Source: Actinomycetales bacterium
GTDB lineage: Bacteria; Actinomycetota; Actinomycetes; Actinomycetales; Dermatophilaceae
Assembly: GCA_016711095.1 (NCBI GenBank)
Contig: JADJTP010000001.1
Span: 682,001 to 746,000 of the forward strand
DNA length: 64,000 bases
Direction of reading: 5' to 3'
In this document: one piece after another, positions 32,408 through 43,911 of the stretch
Numbering within the stretch: position 1 is the first letter of the stretch
Layout: each line of letters begins with the position of its first letter
Position numbers and translations under genes: made by a program
Notes under the pieces: generated by a model
What the model saw: only the letters and a program-made list of their open reading frames with translations
Databases searched by the model: none
Told to the model about the DNA's origin: nothing

Positions 32408-35400
32408 TCACGGCACGACGGCGACCTGCACCTGGCTGGCGCGTCCGCGCCGGAACAGCACACCCCGACCGGGCAGATCGTCGACCCAGACGGGACGGTC
32501 CAGTCCCACAAGTGACTGCTCGGCCAGCTCCAGGCGGCCGAGCGCCAGGCCCGTGCCCTCGCCGGCGACGTCACCCGGCAGGTCCCGGAAACCCTCACTC
32601 AGCTCACGGGGCGTGGCAGCGACGGCGATCATTCCGCAGTCCTCGTCGACCAGTCGCGCGATCTCACGGAGCACGGCAGCCATCGGCGTGCCGACTACTC
32701 GCGCGCAGTCATCGACAAGTACCGCCAGGTCGGGGTGAGCCCGACGCATGGTGACGAGGCCGGGCGCATCATCGAGGGCGACGACGGTCACGCCTGGGTC
32801 CACGGCGGTAGGTGGCCTCGCCGGCAGCAGCGCCACCGGACGGCCCGTGCGAGCGACGGAGGCGGCCAGGGTGGTCAACGCTGTCGTGCGCCCGCTCCCG
32901 CGGCCGCCCACGACGACAATTCGGCGCTCGCCGGCCGCTGGCCGGAAACCCCGCGGTCGATGCCCGTCGGTGCCGATCACCACCAGCCCGTCGGGGGAGG
33001 CCAGCGAGCTCAGGGACACCGACCCGGGCAGAACGGGGACGGCCCAGTCGGGCACGCAGGGGTGCCCCGCCGAGGGGCCCGGTGACCCGTCCGTGACCGC
33101 GTCCGTGACCGCGAACTGGACTTCGGCTGCGGTGGCCAGGTCGAGGCCTCGCCCTGGGGCCGACCGGGCGGGAACAGCGCGCCCGGTCAACCCTGCGAGG
33201 GTGAGATCGACCGGATCGGCAGGCAGCAGTAACACCCTCTTGGCCAGGGCCTGGGCAATCGCCCCGGACAGGATGGTCCGCCCACCGGTCACGCAGAAGG
33301 CCAGCCGCTGGGCCGGTCCGAGGCGTAGCAACGCCGTCAGGCGATCCCGCAACGCTCCGGCTCGCGCCCGGTCGAGGCATTCGCACACCCGCTCCCAGTC
33401 GTCGACGAGCACCACCCGGTATGCCGTGTCGTCAGCGCCCGACTCCTGCAGCACGTCTAGGAGTCGGTCGAGTCGGGGGAGGTCCTCGACCTCCACGCTG
33501 GCCCCGACCGCAGCCCACCCATCCAGAAGCGAGAGGGCGCCGGTGTGCACGGCATACAGGTGCACGTCGGTGGTGGGACTGCCCGCGGCGAGGGCCGAGG
33601 CGATGGTTCGCAGCGTGCTCGAGCGCCCGGTGCGTGGACCGCCGCTCACGCCGAGGTGCCCGTCACGCTCGGGATTCCAGGACCACACCGACTGGCGTTG
33701 CTCGCCGGGATGATCGGCCAGCCCGAGGGGAAGGGGCCTGAGACGGCGCGGGGTCGCGGCCGATTCGACCCATTCGGGCACGTGAGGTGGCTGCGGCGTG
33801 AGACGGCTCAAGGTGTCCAGCCTCAGGGCCGTCGGCAGCGGCGGCAACCACGGTGATCGAGGAAGCGGCACAGCCAGCTCGTGAACCGCCCGCTGAGCCG
33901 AGGCGACGAGGACATCGAAGTCGGTCGGCGTCCCGTCGGTGAGCGACAGCTCCGGCACGAGCACCCCATCGATCGCGGCCAGCCGGACGGGTGGTGTGTC
34001 CGCTCTCGGAGCTGGACAGGTGACGATGGCCGTCTGCACCGTGGTGAGGGCAGTGGCGGCACTGGTGACGACGGCCCGTCCCGGCGTGGCCTCGGCGATC
34101 GCTGCCGCATCGGCGCACTCGACGACGTCGATCGAGTCGATGACGTCGCGCACCCGCAGCGCCACGCGCAGGCCGAGATTGGCCCGCATGTCGGCGGTGA
34201 CAACGCCGCCGGGGCGTTGCGTCGCCACCACCAGGTGCACGCCCAGCGACCGACCCAGACTGGCGACCCGCACGAGCCCGGCGACGAAGTGAGGCAACTC
34301 CTCTGCCAGACTGCGGAATTCGTCGACGACGAGAACCAGGCGCGGAATCGCAGGATCGCTCGGCGCGCGAACCGCCCCGTAGGCCGCGAGGTCGGCCACC
34401 CCAGCGGCACCGAGCAGGCGCTCACGCCGTTTGAGCTCGGCGTCGAGGCTGACCAGCGCACGCTCGGTGAGCTGGTGATCGAGGTCGGTGACCACGCCGA
34501 CGACATGTGGCAACTGCGCGCAGGTGCCGAACGCCGCCCCGCCCTTGTAGTCCACGAGGACGAAGCACAGCTCATCCGGGCGGTTGACGGCGGCCAGCCC
34601 AGCGACGAGGCTCACCAACAGCTCGGACTTGCCCGAGCCGGTCGTCCCTGCGACGAGGGTGTGCGGCCCGTCCCGGACGAGGTCGAGCATGAGCGGGCCA
34701 GACGCACCCGCGCCGATGGGGAAGCGAGTCGAACGCGGGGATGCCGCCCAATGGCGCGTCAGGTCCGGGACATCGGCGTCGGTCGTGGCGACGCCGATGG
34801 CGGCCAGCAGTTCCAACAGCCGGACGCGTTCGGGGATCCGGCTTGGCCCGGTGAGCTGGCCGGCGTCGCGCAACGGGCCGAGCCGGGCTGCCACGGCGGC
34901 GGCCCAGTGCACGGGAACCTCGTCGACGGTGAGCTCGCTCACCTGCTCGGGCCCGCCGAGAAGCGTCCAGCGCTCGCGGGTGAGCTCGAGCGTGCATACC
35001 GTCGGGGCCGGTAGGTCGGCTGCGCGCGCCGCCAACGACAGGACGTGCAGCCCCGAGACGGGCCGCAGCCCACCCGCGTCGGCCGTCACCACGAGCATCC
35101 GGTGGCCTTCGGGGATGGGCGTGGACGCCTGCTCCGAGCCCTCCTCGTGGGCATGGGGCAACTGGCTGACCCAAACCCAGTCAGGCCCTTGACAGGACCG
35201 GTCCAGGACGACCGCCAGGTCCACGGGCGAGTAGTGGACGACGAGTTGGCCGATGATCGCCCGCGCGACGGCACGGGCTCGTGCAGGGGGCGCGACGACG
35301 CCGACCCAGCCGGCAGCGAAGTCGACGAGGACCGGCACGGGCCCCACGCCGGGCCGTGGCGCCGTCCCGGCGACCGGCGAGGATCCTCCGCTCACCTCGA

Positions 35401-36505
35401 CGCGTGCGGTGACGGTGCCGAGCCCCACCCGGGCCTGCAGCGCCCCGTCACCTGTGCGGTCCCATAACCCGGCCATCGGTCCGCTCGCCATCCACGCGAC
35501 CAGCGCAGGGTCAGGGTCCGCCGACTGCCGGGCCGCAGCCTCGGCAGCCAAGGCCTCGGCCAGGGTGACCTCGGCCGCAGCGAGTTCGGCGGCATACCGT
35601 CGTCGTGCGGCCCGGGACGATCGACGGCCCTGGCGCCGATCGGACAGCCAGGTCCCCAATAGCAGTGCCGGTGTCATCAGCCCAAACAGCAGCATCGTCG
35701 GGGACCGCATGACGACGGCGAGCACCGCCGCGAGCAGCAGGGGGACCAACGCCGCGATCCAGGGGACGCTCGCGCGGGTCGGATCGTCGGGCGTCGCCGG
35801 GAAGGCAACAGCGCTGGCCTTCGAAGAACCCGGCGGGCGCGGACTGCGGCTCACGAGCAGATGCCCAGCATGATCCGGGCGGGTCGCCGCAGGCACCATC
35901 GTGGGCGAGCGCACCGCCCACGTGGTGTCGCCGGTGGCCATCGTGGCGCCCGGCTCGACCGGGACCGGCACGGCAGCGACCGCTGTGCCGTCCAGGAGTG
36001 TGCCGTTGGTGGAGCCAAGGTCGCGGATGGTGACGGCGCACCCGGCGACCGCGACCTCGGCGTGGGCGCGCGAGAGGCTGGGATCGGCGACCCGCAGCGC
36101 GGCCGACGGAGATCGCCCAATCACCTGTCGCCCCGGACGCAGGTCCAGCACGAGCCCGGTGTCCGGACCCGAGACCGCGTGCAACTGCAGCAGGGCGCGA
36201 CCCTCGGCGGACCCGGTGCCGGCGCTGGCCACGGAGGCAGATGGACGACCGATCAGCCGGGCGCCGTCCAACAACGGCGGGCTCCCAAGCCGGGCCGAGG
36301 TCGGCACCAGGGACCAGCCGACCACCCACCCGAGTTGGTCACTGCGCCCCGCGAACAGGCCGGCGTCATGGCAGTGGGCGAGCAGATCGCTAAGGGTGGC
36401 TCCAGGGCGGACGTGGACGAGCACCTCATGGGCCTGCCCGGCACCCGGGTCGATCAGCTCGAACCGCAGGCGCACGGCAGCCACCCTCGGGCGAGCGAAA
36501 GGCAA
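32408..36505 (-). CDS. FHA-FtsK/SpoIIIE (EssC/EccC-like) secretion-type ATPase
   Basis: 1365 aa. N-terminal ubiquitin-like part (1-100), FHA domain (about 115-185; G-R-S-P-S and L-G-S-T-N-G-T), two transmembrane helices (about 248-287), a linker, then three FtsK/SpoIIIE modules. The first has an intact Walker A G-T-T-G-S-G-K-S (about 618-625) and Walker B L-V-L-V-V-D-E-F; the second (G-G-P-R-T-G-R-S) and third (G-G-R-G-S-G-R-T) have Arg in place of the Walker Lys, so they are probably inactive. The layout is that of type VII secretion motor EssC/EccC. No WXG100, EccD, EccB or mycosin gene is seen within 30 kb on either side, so it is an orphan here. Confidence 0.9.
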   Translation of the reverse strand: MPFARPRVAAVRLRFELIDPGAGQAHEVLVHVRPGATLSDLLAHCHDAGLFAGRSDQLGWVVGWSLVPTSARLGSPPLLDGARLIGRPSASVASAGTGSAEGRALLQLHAVSGPDTGLVLDLRPGRQVIGRSPSAALRVADPSLSRAHAEVAVAGCAVTIRDLGSTNGTLLDGTAVAAVPVPVEPGATMATGDTTWAVRSPTMVPAATRPDHAGHLLVSRSPRPPGSSKASAVAFPATPDDPTRASVPWIAALVPLLLAAVLAVVMRSPTMLLFGLMTPALLLGTWLSDRRQGRRSSRAARRRYAAELAAAEVTLAEALAAEAAARQSADPDPALVAWMASGPMAGLWDRTGDGALQARVGLGTVTARVEVSGGSSPVAGTAPRPGVGPVPVLVDFAAGWVGVVAPPARARAVARAIIGQLVVHYSPVDLAVVLDRSCQGPDWVWVSQLPHAHEEGSEQASTPIPEGHRMLVVTADAGGLRPVSGLHVLSLAARAADLPAPTVCTLELTRERWTLLGGPEQVSELTVDEVPVHWAAAVAARLGPLRDAGQLTGPSRIPERVRLLELLAAIGVATTDADVPDLTRHWAASPRSTRFPIGAGASGPLMLDLVRDGPHTLVAGTTGSGKSELLVSLVAGLAAVNRPDELCFVLVDYKGGAAFGTCAQLPHVVGVVTDLDHQLTERALVSLDAELKRRERLLGAAGVADLAAYGAVRAPSDPAIPRLVLVVDEFRSLAEELPHFVAGLVRVASLGRSLGVHLVVATQRPGGVVTADMRANLGLRVALRVRDVIDSIDVVECADAAAIAEATPGRAVVTSAATALTTVQTAIVTCPAPRADTPPVRLAAIDGVLVPELSLTDGTPTDFDVLVASAQRAVHELAVPLPRSPWLPPLPTALRLDTLSRLTPQPPHVPEWVESAATPRRLRPLPLGLADHPGEQRQSVWSWNPERDGHLGVSGGPRTGRSSTLRTIASALAAGSPTTDVHLYAVHTGALSLLDGWAAVGASVEVEDLPRLDRLLDVLQESGADDTAYRVVLVDDWERVCECLDRARAGALRDRLTALLRLGPAQRLAFCVTGGRTILSGAIAQALAKRVLLLPADPVDLTLAGLTGRAVPARSAPGRGLDLATAAEVQFAVTDAVTDGSPGPSAGHPCVPDWAVPVLPGSVSLSSLASPDGLVVIGTDGHRPRGFRPAAGERRIVVVGGRGSGRTTALTTLAASVARTGRPVALLPARPPTAVDPGVTVVALDDAPGLVTMRRAHPDLAVLVDDCARVVGTPMAAVLREIARLVDEDCGMIAVAATPRELSEGFRDLPGDVAGEGTGLALGRLELAEQSLVGLDRPVWVDDLPGRGVLFRRGRASQVQVAVVP

Positions 36506-36571
36506 GCGAACGGCATACGGGATGTCTATCCGACGCCCAGGTCCCGGCGCCGAAGTTCTCCACAGGACCGA

Positions 36572-38731
<2,160 letters not shown>

Positions 38732-38753
38732 AAGGGGACACTACGGTTGAGGT

Positions 38754-39224
38754 ATGACGGATCCGACCGCCCTTCCCAACTTCCCGCCCCCCGCCGATGA
38801 GCACCCCCTGCGCGGCCGCGTCCTCGACGTGCTGCAGGATCTGCAGATCAGCCCGGAGATCGACTCCGACGGCGACGTCGCCTTCCGGGTCGGTGAGCCG
38901 CCGCAACAGCTGTTCGCGCGCTGTCAGGACGGGGAGTTCCCGGTCATGCGGGTCTTCGGGCAGTGGGCGATCGGGGCGACGGTGCCCGACGACGAACTGG
39001 CGCGGTTGCGCCGGTGCAACGAGATCAACCTCGAGTGGCAGGTTGTCAAGACGGGGATCGCCGCCGACAACCTCATCGTCACGAGCGATCAGGTCGTCAT
39101 GCCGGGAGCCGACCTGTCCACGCTCTTCCAACTGACAGTCAGTCTCGTCCTGCAGGTCGTCGGGGCGTGGTATGGATCATGGGATCAAGGGCGCAACGAT
39201 GCGTCGGAACCAGGAGGCTTGTGA
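38754..39224 (+). CDS. YbjN-domain protein
   Basis: 156 aa, soluble. The fold pattern L-Q-I-S-P-E-I-D-S-D-G-D-V-A-F-R-V, then F-P-V-M-R-V-F-G-Q-W and R-C-N-E-I-N-L-E-W is that of the YbjN / type-III-chaperone-like family, which is common in actinobacteria. No catalytic residues; probably protein-binding. Its TGA overlaps the ATG of the enoyl-CoA hydratase by one base. Function unknown. Confidence 0.82.
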   Translation: MTDPTALPNFPPPADEHPLRGRVLDVLQDLQISPEIDSDGDVAFRVGEPPQQLFARCQDGEFPVMRVFGQWAIGATVPDDELARLRRCNEINLEWQVVKTGIAADNLIVTSDQVVMPGADLSTLFQLTVSLVLQVVGAWYGSWDQGRNDASEPGGL

Positions 39225-40003
39225 TGGGTGAGTTTGTGCGGCTCGAGGTCGCCGGAGGCATCGGGACGATCCGGTTGGACCGGCCCAAGATGAATGCGCT
39301 CAATCTCCAGGTGCAGCGCGAGATCGAGGCATGCGCGCGCGAGGCTACGGTGCGCGACGACGTCTCGGCGGTCATCGTCTACGGCGGGGAGCGGGTCTTC
39401 GCAGCCGGGGCGGACATCAAGGAAATGCAGACGATGTCCTACACCGACATGGCGGTGGCGGTCGAGGGACTGCACTCGTTCACCACCGCCCTCGCCCGGA
39501 TGCCCAAGCCGACGGTCGCAGCGATCACCGGTTTCGCCCTGGGCGGCGGGTGCGAGTTGGCGATGTGTTGCGACTTCCGCATCGCGGGGGAGTCGGCGCA
39601 ACTCGGCCAGCCCGAGATCCTGCTCGGCATCATCCCCGGTGCCGGTGGTACCCAGCGGCTCACCCGCCTGGTCGGCCCGGCCAAGGCCAAGGACCTCATC
39701 TTCACCGGCCGCTTCGTCAAGGCCGACGAAGCACTCGCGATCGGCTTGGTCGACCGGGTGGTCCCCGACGCCGACGTGTATGAGGCCGCCGTGGCGATGA
39801 TGGTCCCGATGGTCAAGGGCGCGCGTTTCGCTCTCAAGGCGGCCAAGGAGGCCGTCGACCGCGGCGGCGAACTCGATCTCGACTCGGGTCTGGCGCTCGA
39901 GAAGTCGCTGTTCGCGGCCCTTTTCGCCACCGACGACCGCACGGTGGGGATGGATTCGTTCGTCGCCAATGGTCCGGGGAAGGCCGAGTTCACCGGTCGC
40001 TGA
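39224..40003 (+). CDS. Enoyl-CoA hydratase/isomerase
   Basis: 259 aa from the ATG at 39224, coupled to the YbjN stop (TGATG) and preceded by AGGAGG at 39212-39217. Crotonase fold: oxyanion-hole segments F-A-A-G-A-D-I-K-E-M and A-L-G-G-G-C-E-L-A-M, catalytic glutamates in the region L-G-Q-P-E-I-L-L-G-I-I-P-G-A-G-G-T-Q-R. Hydrates enoyl-CoA esters in fatty-acid or branched-chain degradation and may work with the acyl-CoA dehydrogenase at 24.5 kb. Convergent with the transglutaminase gene, 11 bp apart. Confidence 0.93.
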   Translation: MGEFVRLEVAGGIGTIRLDRPKMNALNLQVQREIEACAREATVRDDVSAVIVYGGERVFAAGADIKEMQTMSYTDMAVAVEGLHSFTTALARMPKPTVAAITGFALGGGCELAMCCDFRIAGESAQLGQPEILLGIIPGAGGTQRLTRLVGPAKAKDLIFTGRFVKADEALAIGLVDRVVPDADVYEAAVAMMVPMVKGARFALKAAKEAVDRGGELDLDSGLALEKSLFAALFATDDRTVGMDSFVANGPGKAEFTGR

Positions 40004-40014
40004 CACCGCCCGGC

Positions 40015-40860
40015 TCAGGCCAGTCGAGTCACCTCGACCGACACGAACATGTTTGACGCGCCCCCTCCGGTGAAGATGCCGGTCAACGGGGCGACGTCGC
40101 GATAGTCGCGGCCGACGGCCACCTCGACATGCAGATCGCCGGGGAGGACGTTGTTTGTCGGGTCGGCACCCACCCAGGCCCCGTCCCAGAACTGCACCCA
40201 CGCGTGGGACTCACCGGCATACGGGACGTCGAGCTCGCTGGCCTTGCTGGGCATGAGATAGCCCGAGACATAGCGCGCCGGCACGCCCTCCACCCGCAGG
40301 GCCCCGATGACCAGGTGGGCCATGTCCTGACACACGCCGACTCTTTGCTGCCAGGCCTCGGACGCCTGGGTGTGCACCCCCGTCGAGCCGAACTCGTAGC
40401 GCACCTGGGTGTGTACGAGGTCGACGATCCCTAGGGCGAACTCGCGCGGCGTCGCCGACTGGGCCCGCAGGGCGTGGGCGGCGGCCAAGAGATCTTCCGG
40501 CGGAGCGACCCGGTCGCTGAGCTCCAGCAGTTCGCAGTGAGCGTCGATCACCGAGGCGTCGGCGAGCTCTGCCCAGCTCAGCCGTGGGTCGGTGACCGGT
40601 TGGCGCTGGATGTCGACGACGCTCGTCGCGGTGACGCTCAGTGCCTCATGTCGCTCGAACACCTCGAACGCCGTCACCGAGGTGCCCCAGTAGTCGGTGT
40701 ACGTCGAGGTCCACGGAACGGGGCTCACGTCGATCCGGCTGTGCACCACCTGCTGCTCGTGACTGGAACGCGGCATCATGCGGGCCTCGTTGAACGAGGC
40801 CGTCGCGCCGCCGGCATACGAGAAGCCGGTGCTGTGCACGATCCGCAGGGTTGCGCTCAC
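40015..40860 (-). CDS. Transglutaminase-like cysteine peptidase
   Basis: 281 aa from a GTG at 40860 that overlaps the alpha-E stop (GTGA). N-terminal beta region of bacterial transglutaminase-like proteins (I-V-H-S-T-G-F-S-Y, about 1-100) and a papain-like core with Cys in G-V-C-Q-D-M-A-H (C177), His in G-E-S-H-A-W-V-Q-F-W and Asp in G-A-D-P-T-N-N. All three catalytic residues are kept. No signal peptide. It is the last gene of the ATP-grasp/alpha-E/transglutaminase trio, in which it may cleave or cross-link a peptide made by the ATP-grasp enzyme. Confidence 0.92.
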   Translation of the reverse strand: MSATLRIVHSTGFSYAGGATASFNEARMMPRSSHEQQVVHSRIDVSPVPWTSTYTDYWGTSVTAFEVFERHEALSVTATSVVDIQRQPVTDPRLSWAELADASVIDAHCELLELSDRVAPPEDLLAAAHALRAQSATPREFALGIVDLVHTQVRYEFGSTGVHTQASEAWQQRVGVCQDMAHLVIGALRVEGVPARYVSGYLMPSKASELDVPYAGESHAWVQFWDGAWVGADPTNNVLPGDLHVEVAVGRDYRDVAPLTGIFTGGGASNMFVSVEVTRLA

Positions 40861-41780
40861 AGTGCGCCACCGTGCCATTCGGCGGCGACCGCGCCCTCGA
40901 AGAAGCGATGCGAGATCGCCACGTTGGCCAGTCCACACGTCGCCTGCAGGTCCGACATCCGCTCGGGCAGGTCCATGAGGATGTCTCCGGACATGCGATA
41001 TTCGAGCTCGGCCCGGGCACGGCCCAGCAACCGCGTGGCCTCGTTCTCCGTGGCCGCCCGGCGCTCGGGCGGTTCGAGGCTCTCGAGCGCCTCGATGGCC
41101 GTGTCGAGGGTATGCACGATCGAGCGCGGGAACGGCCGATCCAGCAGGAGGAACTCGGCCGCCTCTCGATGGGAGTCCTGGTCGTGGTGGCTGCGCACGA
41201 ACGCGTGGTGGGCTCCGCACGCACGCAACGCCGTCGACCAGGACGTGGGGGAGCTGCTGGCGGCGGCAGCGGCGACAAGCCTTGCCGTCATGTCGATCCG
41301 CTCGACGCTGCGCCCGAGCACCAGGAAGGACCAGCCCTGGTCGTGGCTCATGGTGCCGTCGGCGGTCGCGGTGATGATGGCGCAGCGCTCCCGCACCCAG
41401 CGGAACGCCGTGGCTGGGCGCACCCGCGCGAGCTCACCCTGCTGCACGGCATACCAGGTGGTGTTGATGCCCTCCCACATGTCGGTCGAGACGGTCTCCC
41501 GGGAGCGCCGAGCGCTCTCGCGGGCCCCGGTGATCGCGGCGACGATCGAGCTCGGCGACTGCGGGTCATGGCACAGCAACTGCATGATGGAGGCGTCGGT
41601 GACCGGGCCGGTCGGCTCGACTCCCATGACCCCGAGCAACAAGCGGCCGGCGGCGAGCTCGTCGACGACAGGGTCCTCGACGGCGAGGTGAAGCTGCACG
41701 TCGAGTAGGCGGGCGGTGTCCTCGGCTCGCTCGAGATAGCGACCGATCCAATAGAGCGATTCAGCGATCCGGCTCAGCAT
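40857..41780 (-). CDS. Alpha-E domain protein
   Basis: 307 aa, all-helical. Starts M-L-S-R-I-A-E-S-L-Y-W-I-G-R-Y-L-E-R-A-E-D-T-A-R, the invariant opening of the family, with a second conserved R-S-V-E-R-I-D-M-T-A-R in the middle and E-Y-R near the end. Function unproven; always found with circularly permuted ATP-grasp and transglutaminase genes, as here. Coupled to both neighbours by overlaps of 7 and 4 bases. Confidence 0.92.
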   Translation of the reverse strand: MLSRIAESLYWIGRYLERAEDTARLLDVQLHLAVEDPVVDELAAGRLLLGVMGVEPTGPVTDASIMQLLCHDPQSPSSIVAAITGARESARRSRETVSTDMWEGINTTWYAVQQGELARVRPATAFRWVRERCAIITATADGTMSHDQGWSFLVLGRSVERIDMTARLVAAAAASSSPTSWSTALRACGAHHAFVRSHHDQDSHREAAEFLLLDRPFPRSIVHTLDTAIEALESLEPPERRAATENEATRLLGRARAELEYRMSGDILMDLPERMSDLQATCGLANVAISHRFFEGAVAAEWHGGAL

Positions 41781-43456
41781 GCTCCCGCCTTCCCGGCAGC
41801 GGTGGCCAACCCCACGCCGGTATGCCGCCCCGCCGCCGACCGCTCGTCCGCGTGTTGCTCCTGTTGTTGTTGTTGCTGTTGTTGCTGTTCGACTTGGGCG
41901 TGTTCGGAGTGTTGGACGGCGATGCTGCGGGCCCGGGGGTGCACCGTGGCCAGGCTGTCGACGGGTGTCGGGCGGGGGGCCGGAGGCGGCTCAACGTCGG
42001 CCGAAGTGGTGGCGGGATCGGCCAGCACCCAGGTGTCCTTGGAGCCGCCCCCCTGGCTGGAGTTGACGATGAGCTTGCCCTCGCCGAGAGCGACTCGGGT
42101 GAGGCCTCCGGGGAGCACCCACACCCCGTCTCCGCCGTTGACCGCGAACGGCCGCAGATCCACATGCCGTGCCACCATCGATCCGCCGATCATCGTCGGC
42201 ACGGTCGACAGTTGCACGACGGGCTGGGCGATCCAGCCACGCGGGTGCTCGACGATCTTGGCGCGGACCAGATCCAGCTCGGCCCGGGTTGCCGCCGGGC
42301 CGATGACGATCCCCTTGCCGCCGGAGCCGTCGACGGGTTTGACGACGACTTCGTCGAGCCGGTCGAGAACCTCTTCGCGGTGGGCGCGGTCGGCCATCCG
42401 CCACGTGTCCACATTCGGCAGGACCGGCTCTTCGGCGAGGTAATAGCGGATGAGGTCGGGCACGTAGGTGTAGACGAGCTTGTCGTCGGCGACGCCGTTG
42501 CCGACGGCATTGGCGATGGTCACGTTGCCGGCGCGGGCGGCGTTGACCAGCCCAGCGCAGCCGAGCAGCGAGTCGCCGCGGAAGTGCACCGGGTCGAGGA
42601 ACTCGTCGTCGACGCGGCGATAGATGACGTGGACGGGGCGCAGGCCCATCACGGTACGCACCATGACCCGACCGGCCTGGCAGACCAGGTCGCGGCCCTC
42701 GACGAGCCGACACCCCATCATCCGGGCCAACAGCGCATGCTCGAAGTAGGCCGAGTTGAAGACTCCGGGCGTCATGACGACGACGGTCGGGTCAGAGACG
42801 CCGCTGGGAGCGCAGGCCCGCAGGGCGGCCAGCAGGTGCTGGGGATATGACCGAACCGGACGGATCCGGTGGTCGGCGAAAACCTCGGGGAGGGCACTGG
42901 TGAGCGCCCGACGGTTCGTCATCACATAGGACACCCCTGAGGGGATCCTGACGTTGTCCTCCAGCACCCGGAACTGGCCCTCGGAGTCCCGGACGAGGTC
43001 GATTCCGGCCACGTGGATCCGCACTCCCCCCGGCGGAGTGAGTCCGGCGACCACCCGGCAGAAGTGCGGCGAACTCGTGACCACCGGCCGGGGGATGACC
43101 CCATCAGTGAAGCAGTCACCCGGTCCGTAGATGTCGTCGAGGAAGCGTTCCAGCGCACGCACCCGTTGTGCGAGGCCCAGTTCCACGCTCGACCAGGTGG
43201 CGGAGTCGACGATCCGGGGCACGATGTCCAGCGGGAAGGGCCGTTCCTCCCCGCCGATGTCGAACGTGACGCCTTGCTCGACATAGATCCTCGAAAGGAA
43301 GTCGGCTCGGGCCCGTACTTCATCGGGGCTCAGGCTGCCTATTCGCTTGTAGACGGAGGTATAGCCCGCGCGCACGTCGCCGCCCGCCGCGGCGTCCTCG
43401 AACATCTCATCGAAGGCTCGCTCGCGAGCGGCATACCTGCCGAAGACCGCGCTCAC
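41774..43456 (-). CDS. Circularly permuted ATP-grasp type 2 protein with a polyglutamine tail
   Basis: 560 aa from a GTG at 43456 (V-S-A-V-F-G-R-Y); the frame is open 35 codons further, but conservation is expected to begin near F-D-E-M-F. Motifs: G-V-T-F-D-I-G-G-E-E-R-P-F-P-L-D, V-L-E-D-N-V-R-I-P-S-G, I-Y-R-R-V-D-D-E-F-L-D-P and V-V-K-P-V-D-G-S-G-G-K-G. These enzymes are predicted peptide ligases. The last 70 residues are an unconserved low-complexity tail with nine consecutive Gln encoded by a CAA/CAG tract. First gene of the trio; the upstream 455 bp are non-coding. Confidence 0.9.
   Translation of the reverse strand: MSAVFGRYAARERAFDEMFEDAAAGGDVRAGYTSVYKRIGSLSPDEVRARADFLSRIYVEQGVTFDIGGEERPFPLDIVPRIVDSATWSSVELGLAQRVRALERFLDDIYGPGDCFTDGVIPRPVVTSSPHFCRVVAGLTPPGGVRIHVAGIDLVRDSEGQFRVLEDNVRIPSGVSYVMTNRRALTSALPEVFADHRIRPVRSYPQHLLAALRACAPSGVSDPTVVVMTPGVFNSAYFEHALLARMMGCRLVEGRDLVCQAGRVMVRTVMGLRPVHVIYRRVDDEFLDPVHFRGDSLLGCAGLVNAARAGNVTIANAVGNGVADDKLVYTYVPDLIRYYLAEEPVLPNVDTWRMADRAHREEVLDRLDEVVVKPVDGSGGKGIVIGPAATRAELDLVRAKIVEHPRGWIAQPVVQLSTVPTMIGGSMVARHVDLRPFAVNGGDGVWVLPGGLTRVALGEGKLIVNSSQGGGSKDTWVLADPATTSADVEPPPAPRPTPVDSLATVHPRARSIAVQHSEHAQVEQQQQQQQQQEQHADERSAAGRHTGVGLATAAGKAGAC
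41861..41887 (-). repeat. Trinucleotide tract coding nine glutamines
   Basis: Nine consecutive CAA/CAG codons on the minus strand near the 3' end of the ATP-grasp gene (read as TTG/CTG on the plus strand), with further Gln/Glu codons on both sides. CAA is otherwise rare in this high-GC DNA. The tract could vary in length by slippage without changing frame. Confidence 0.9.
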
Positions 43457-43911
43457 GAGGGGTGACGCTAGGCGAGCGGCGTTTCCGACGTGTTTCCCGC
43501 GTGCAACGCTGCCGAGTCGGTATGCCGCCGCGTCCCTTCGTGGCGTGCCCGTGGCGTGCACGAAGCGGGTGCGGGGCTGACGCTCCGAGGGTCCGGGTCG
43601 CCACGGCGGGATGCGGATCTGATGGTGCGAGAGTCCGGGTCTGATGACGCCGCTGATGACGCGCGGCGTGCTGTTGGGGCAGCACTAACCGCGTCATCAC
43701 GTGCGCGGTCAGCCCCGGCCAGCCGTCCGGCGGACCCGCTCACTACGCATCCGCTCCGCGCCGCGACGGCGGCGCTGCAGCCAGCACCGGCAGTGACCCA
43801 CGGACGCGTGCCCAGGGTGGTGGGCATCACGCCCAAGGGGGTCGGAGGGGTCGGGCGAGCCTGCGAGGATGGTAGGGACCCCATCCAGCGACGGAAGAGG
43901 ACTCCTCGCCC
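43457..43911. other. 455-bp non-coding divergent region with nested hairpin
   Basis: Lies between the ATP-grasp gene (minus) and etfB (plus). A nested dyad spans 43655-43698: GATGACGCG (43655-43663) pairs with CGCGTCATC (43690-43698), and inside it GTGCTG pairs with CAGCAC (43668-43685). A partial direct repeat of GTCCGGGTC with flanking bases lies near 43590 and 43633. One GTATGCCG at 43520-43527. Open frames here have no coding character. It should hold both promoters; I cannot define them. Confidence 0.6.
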
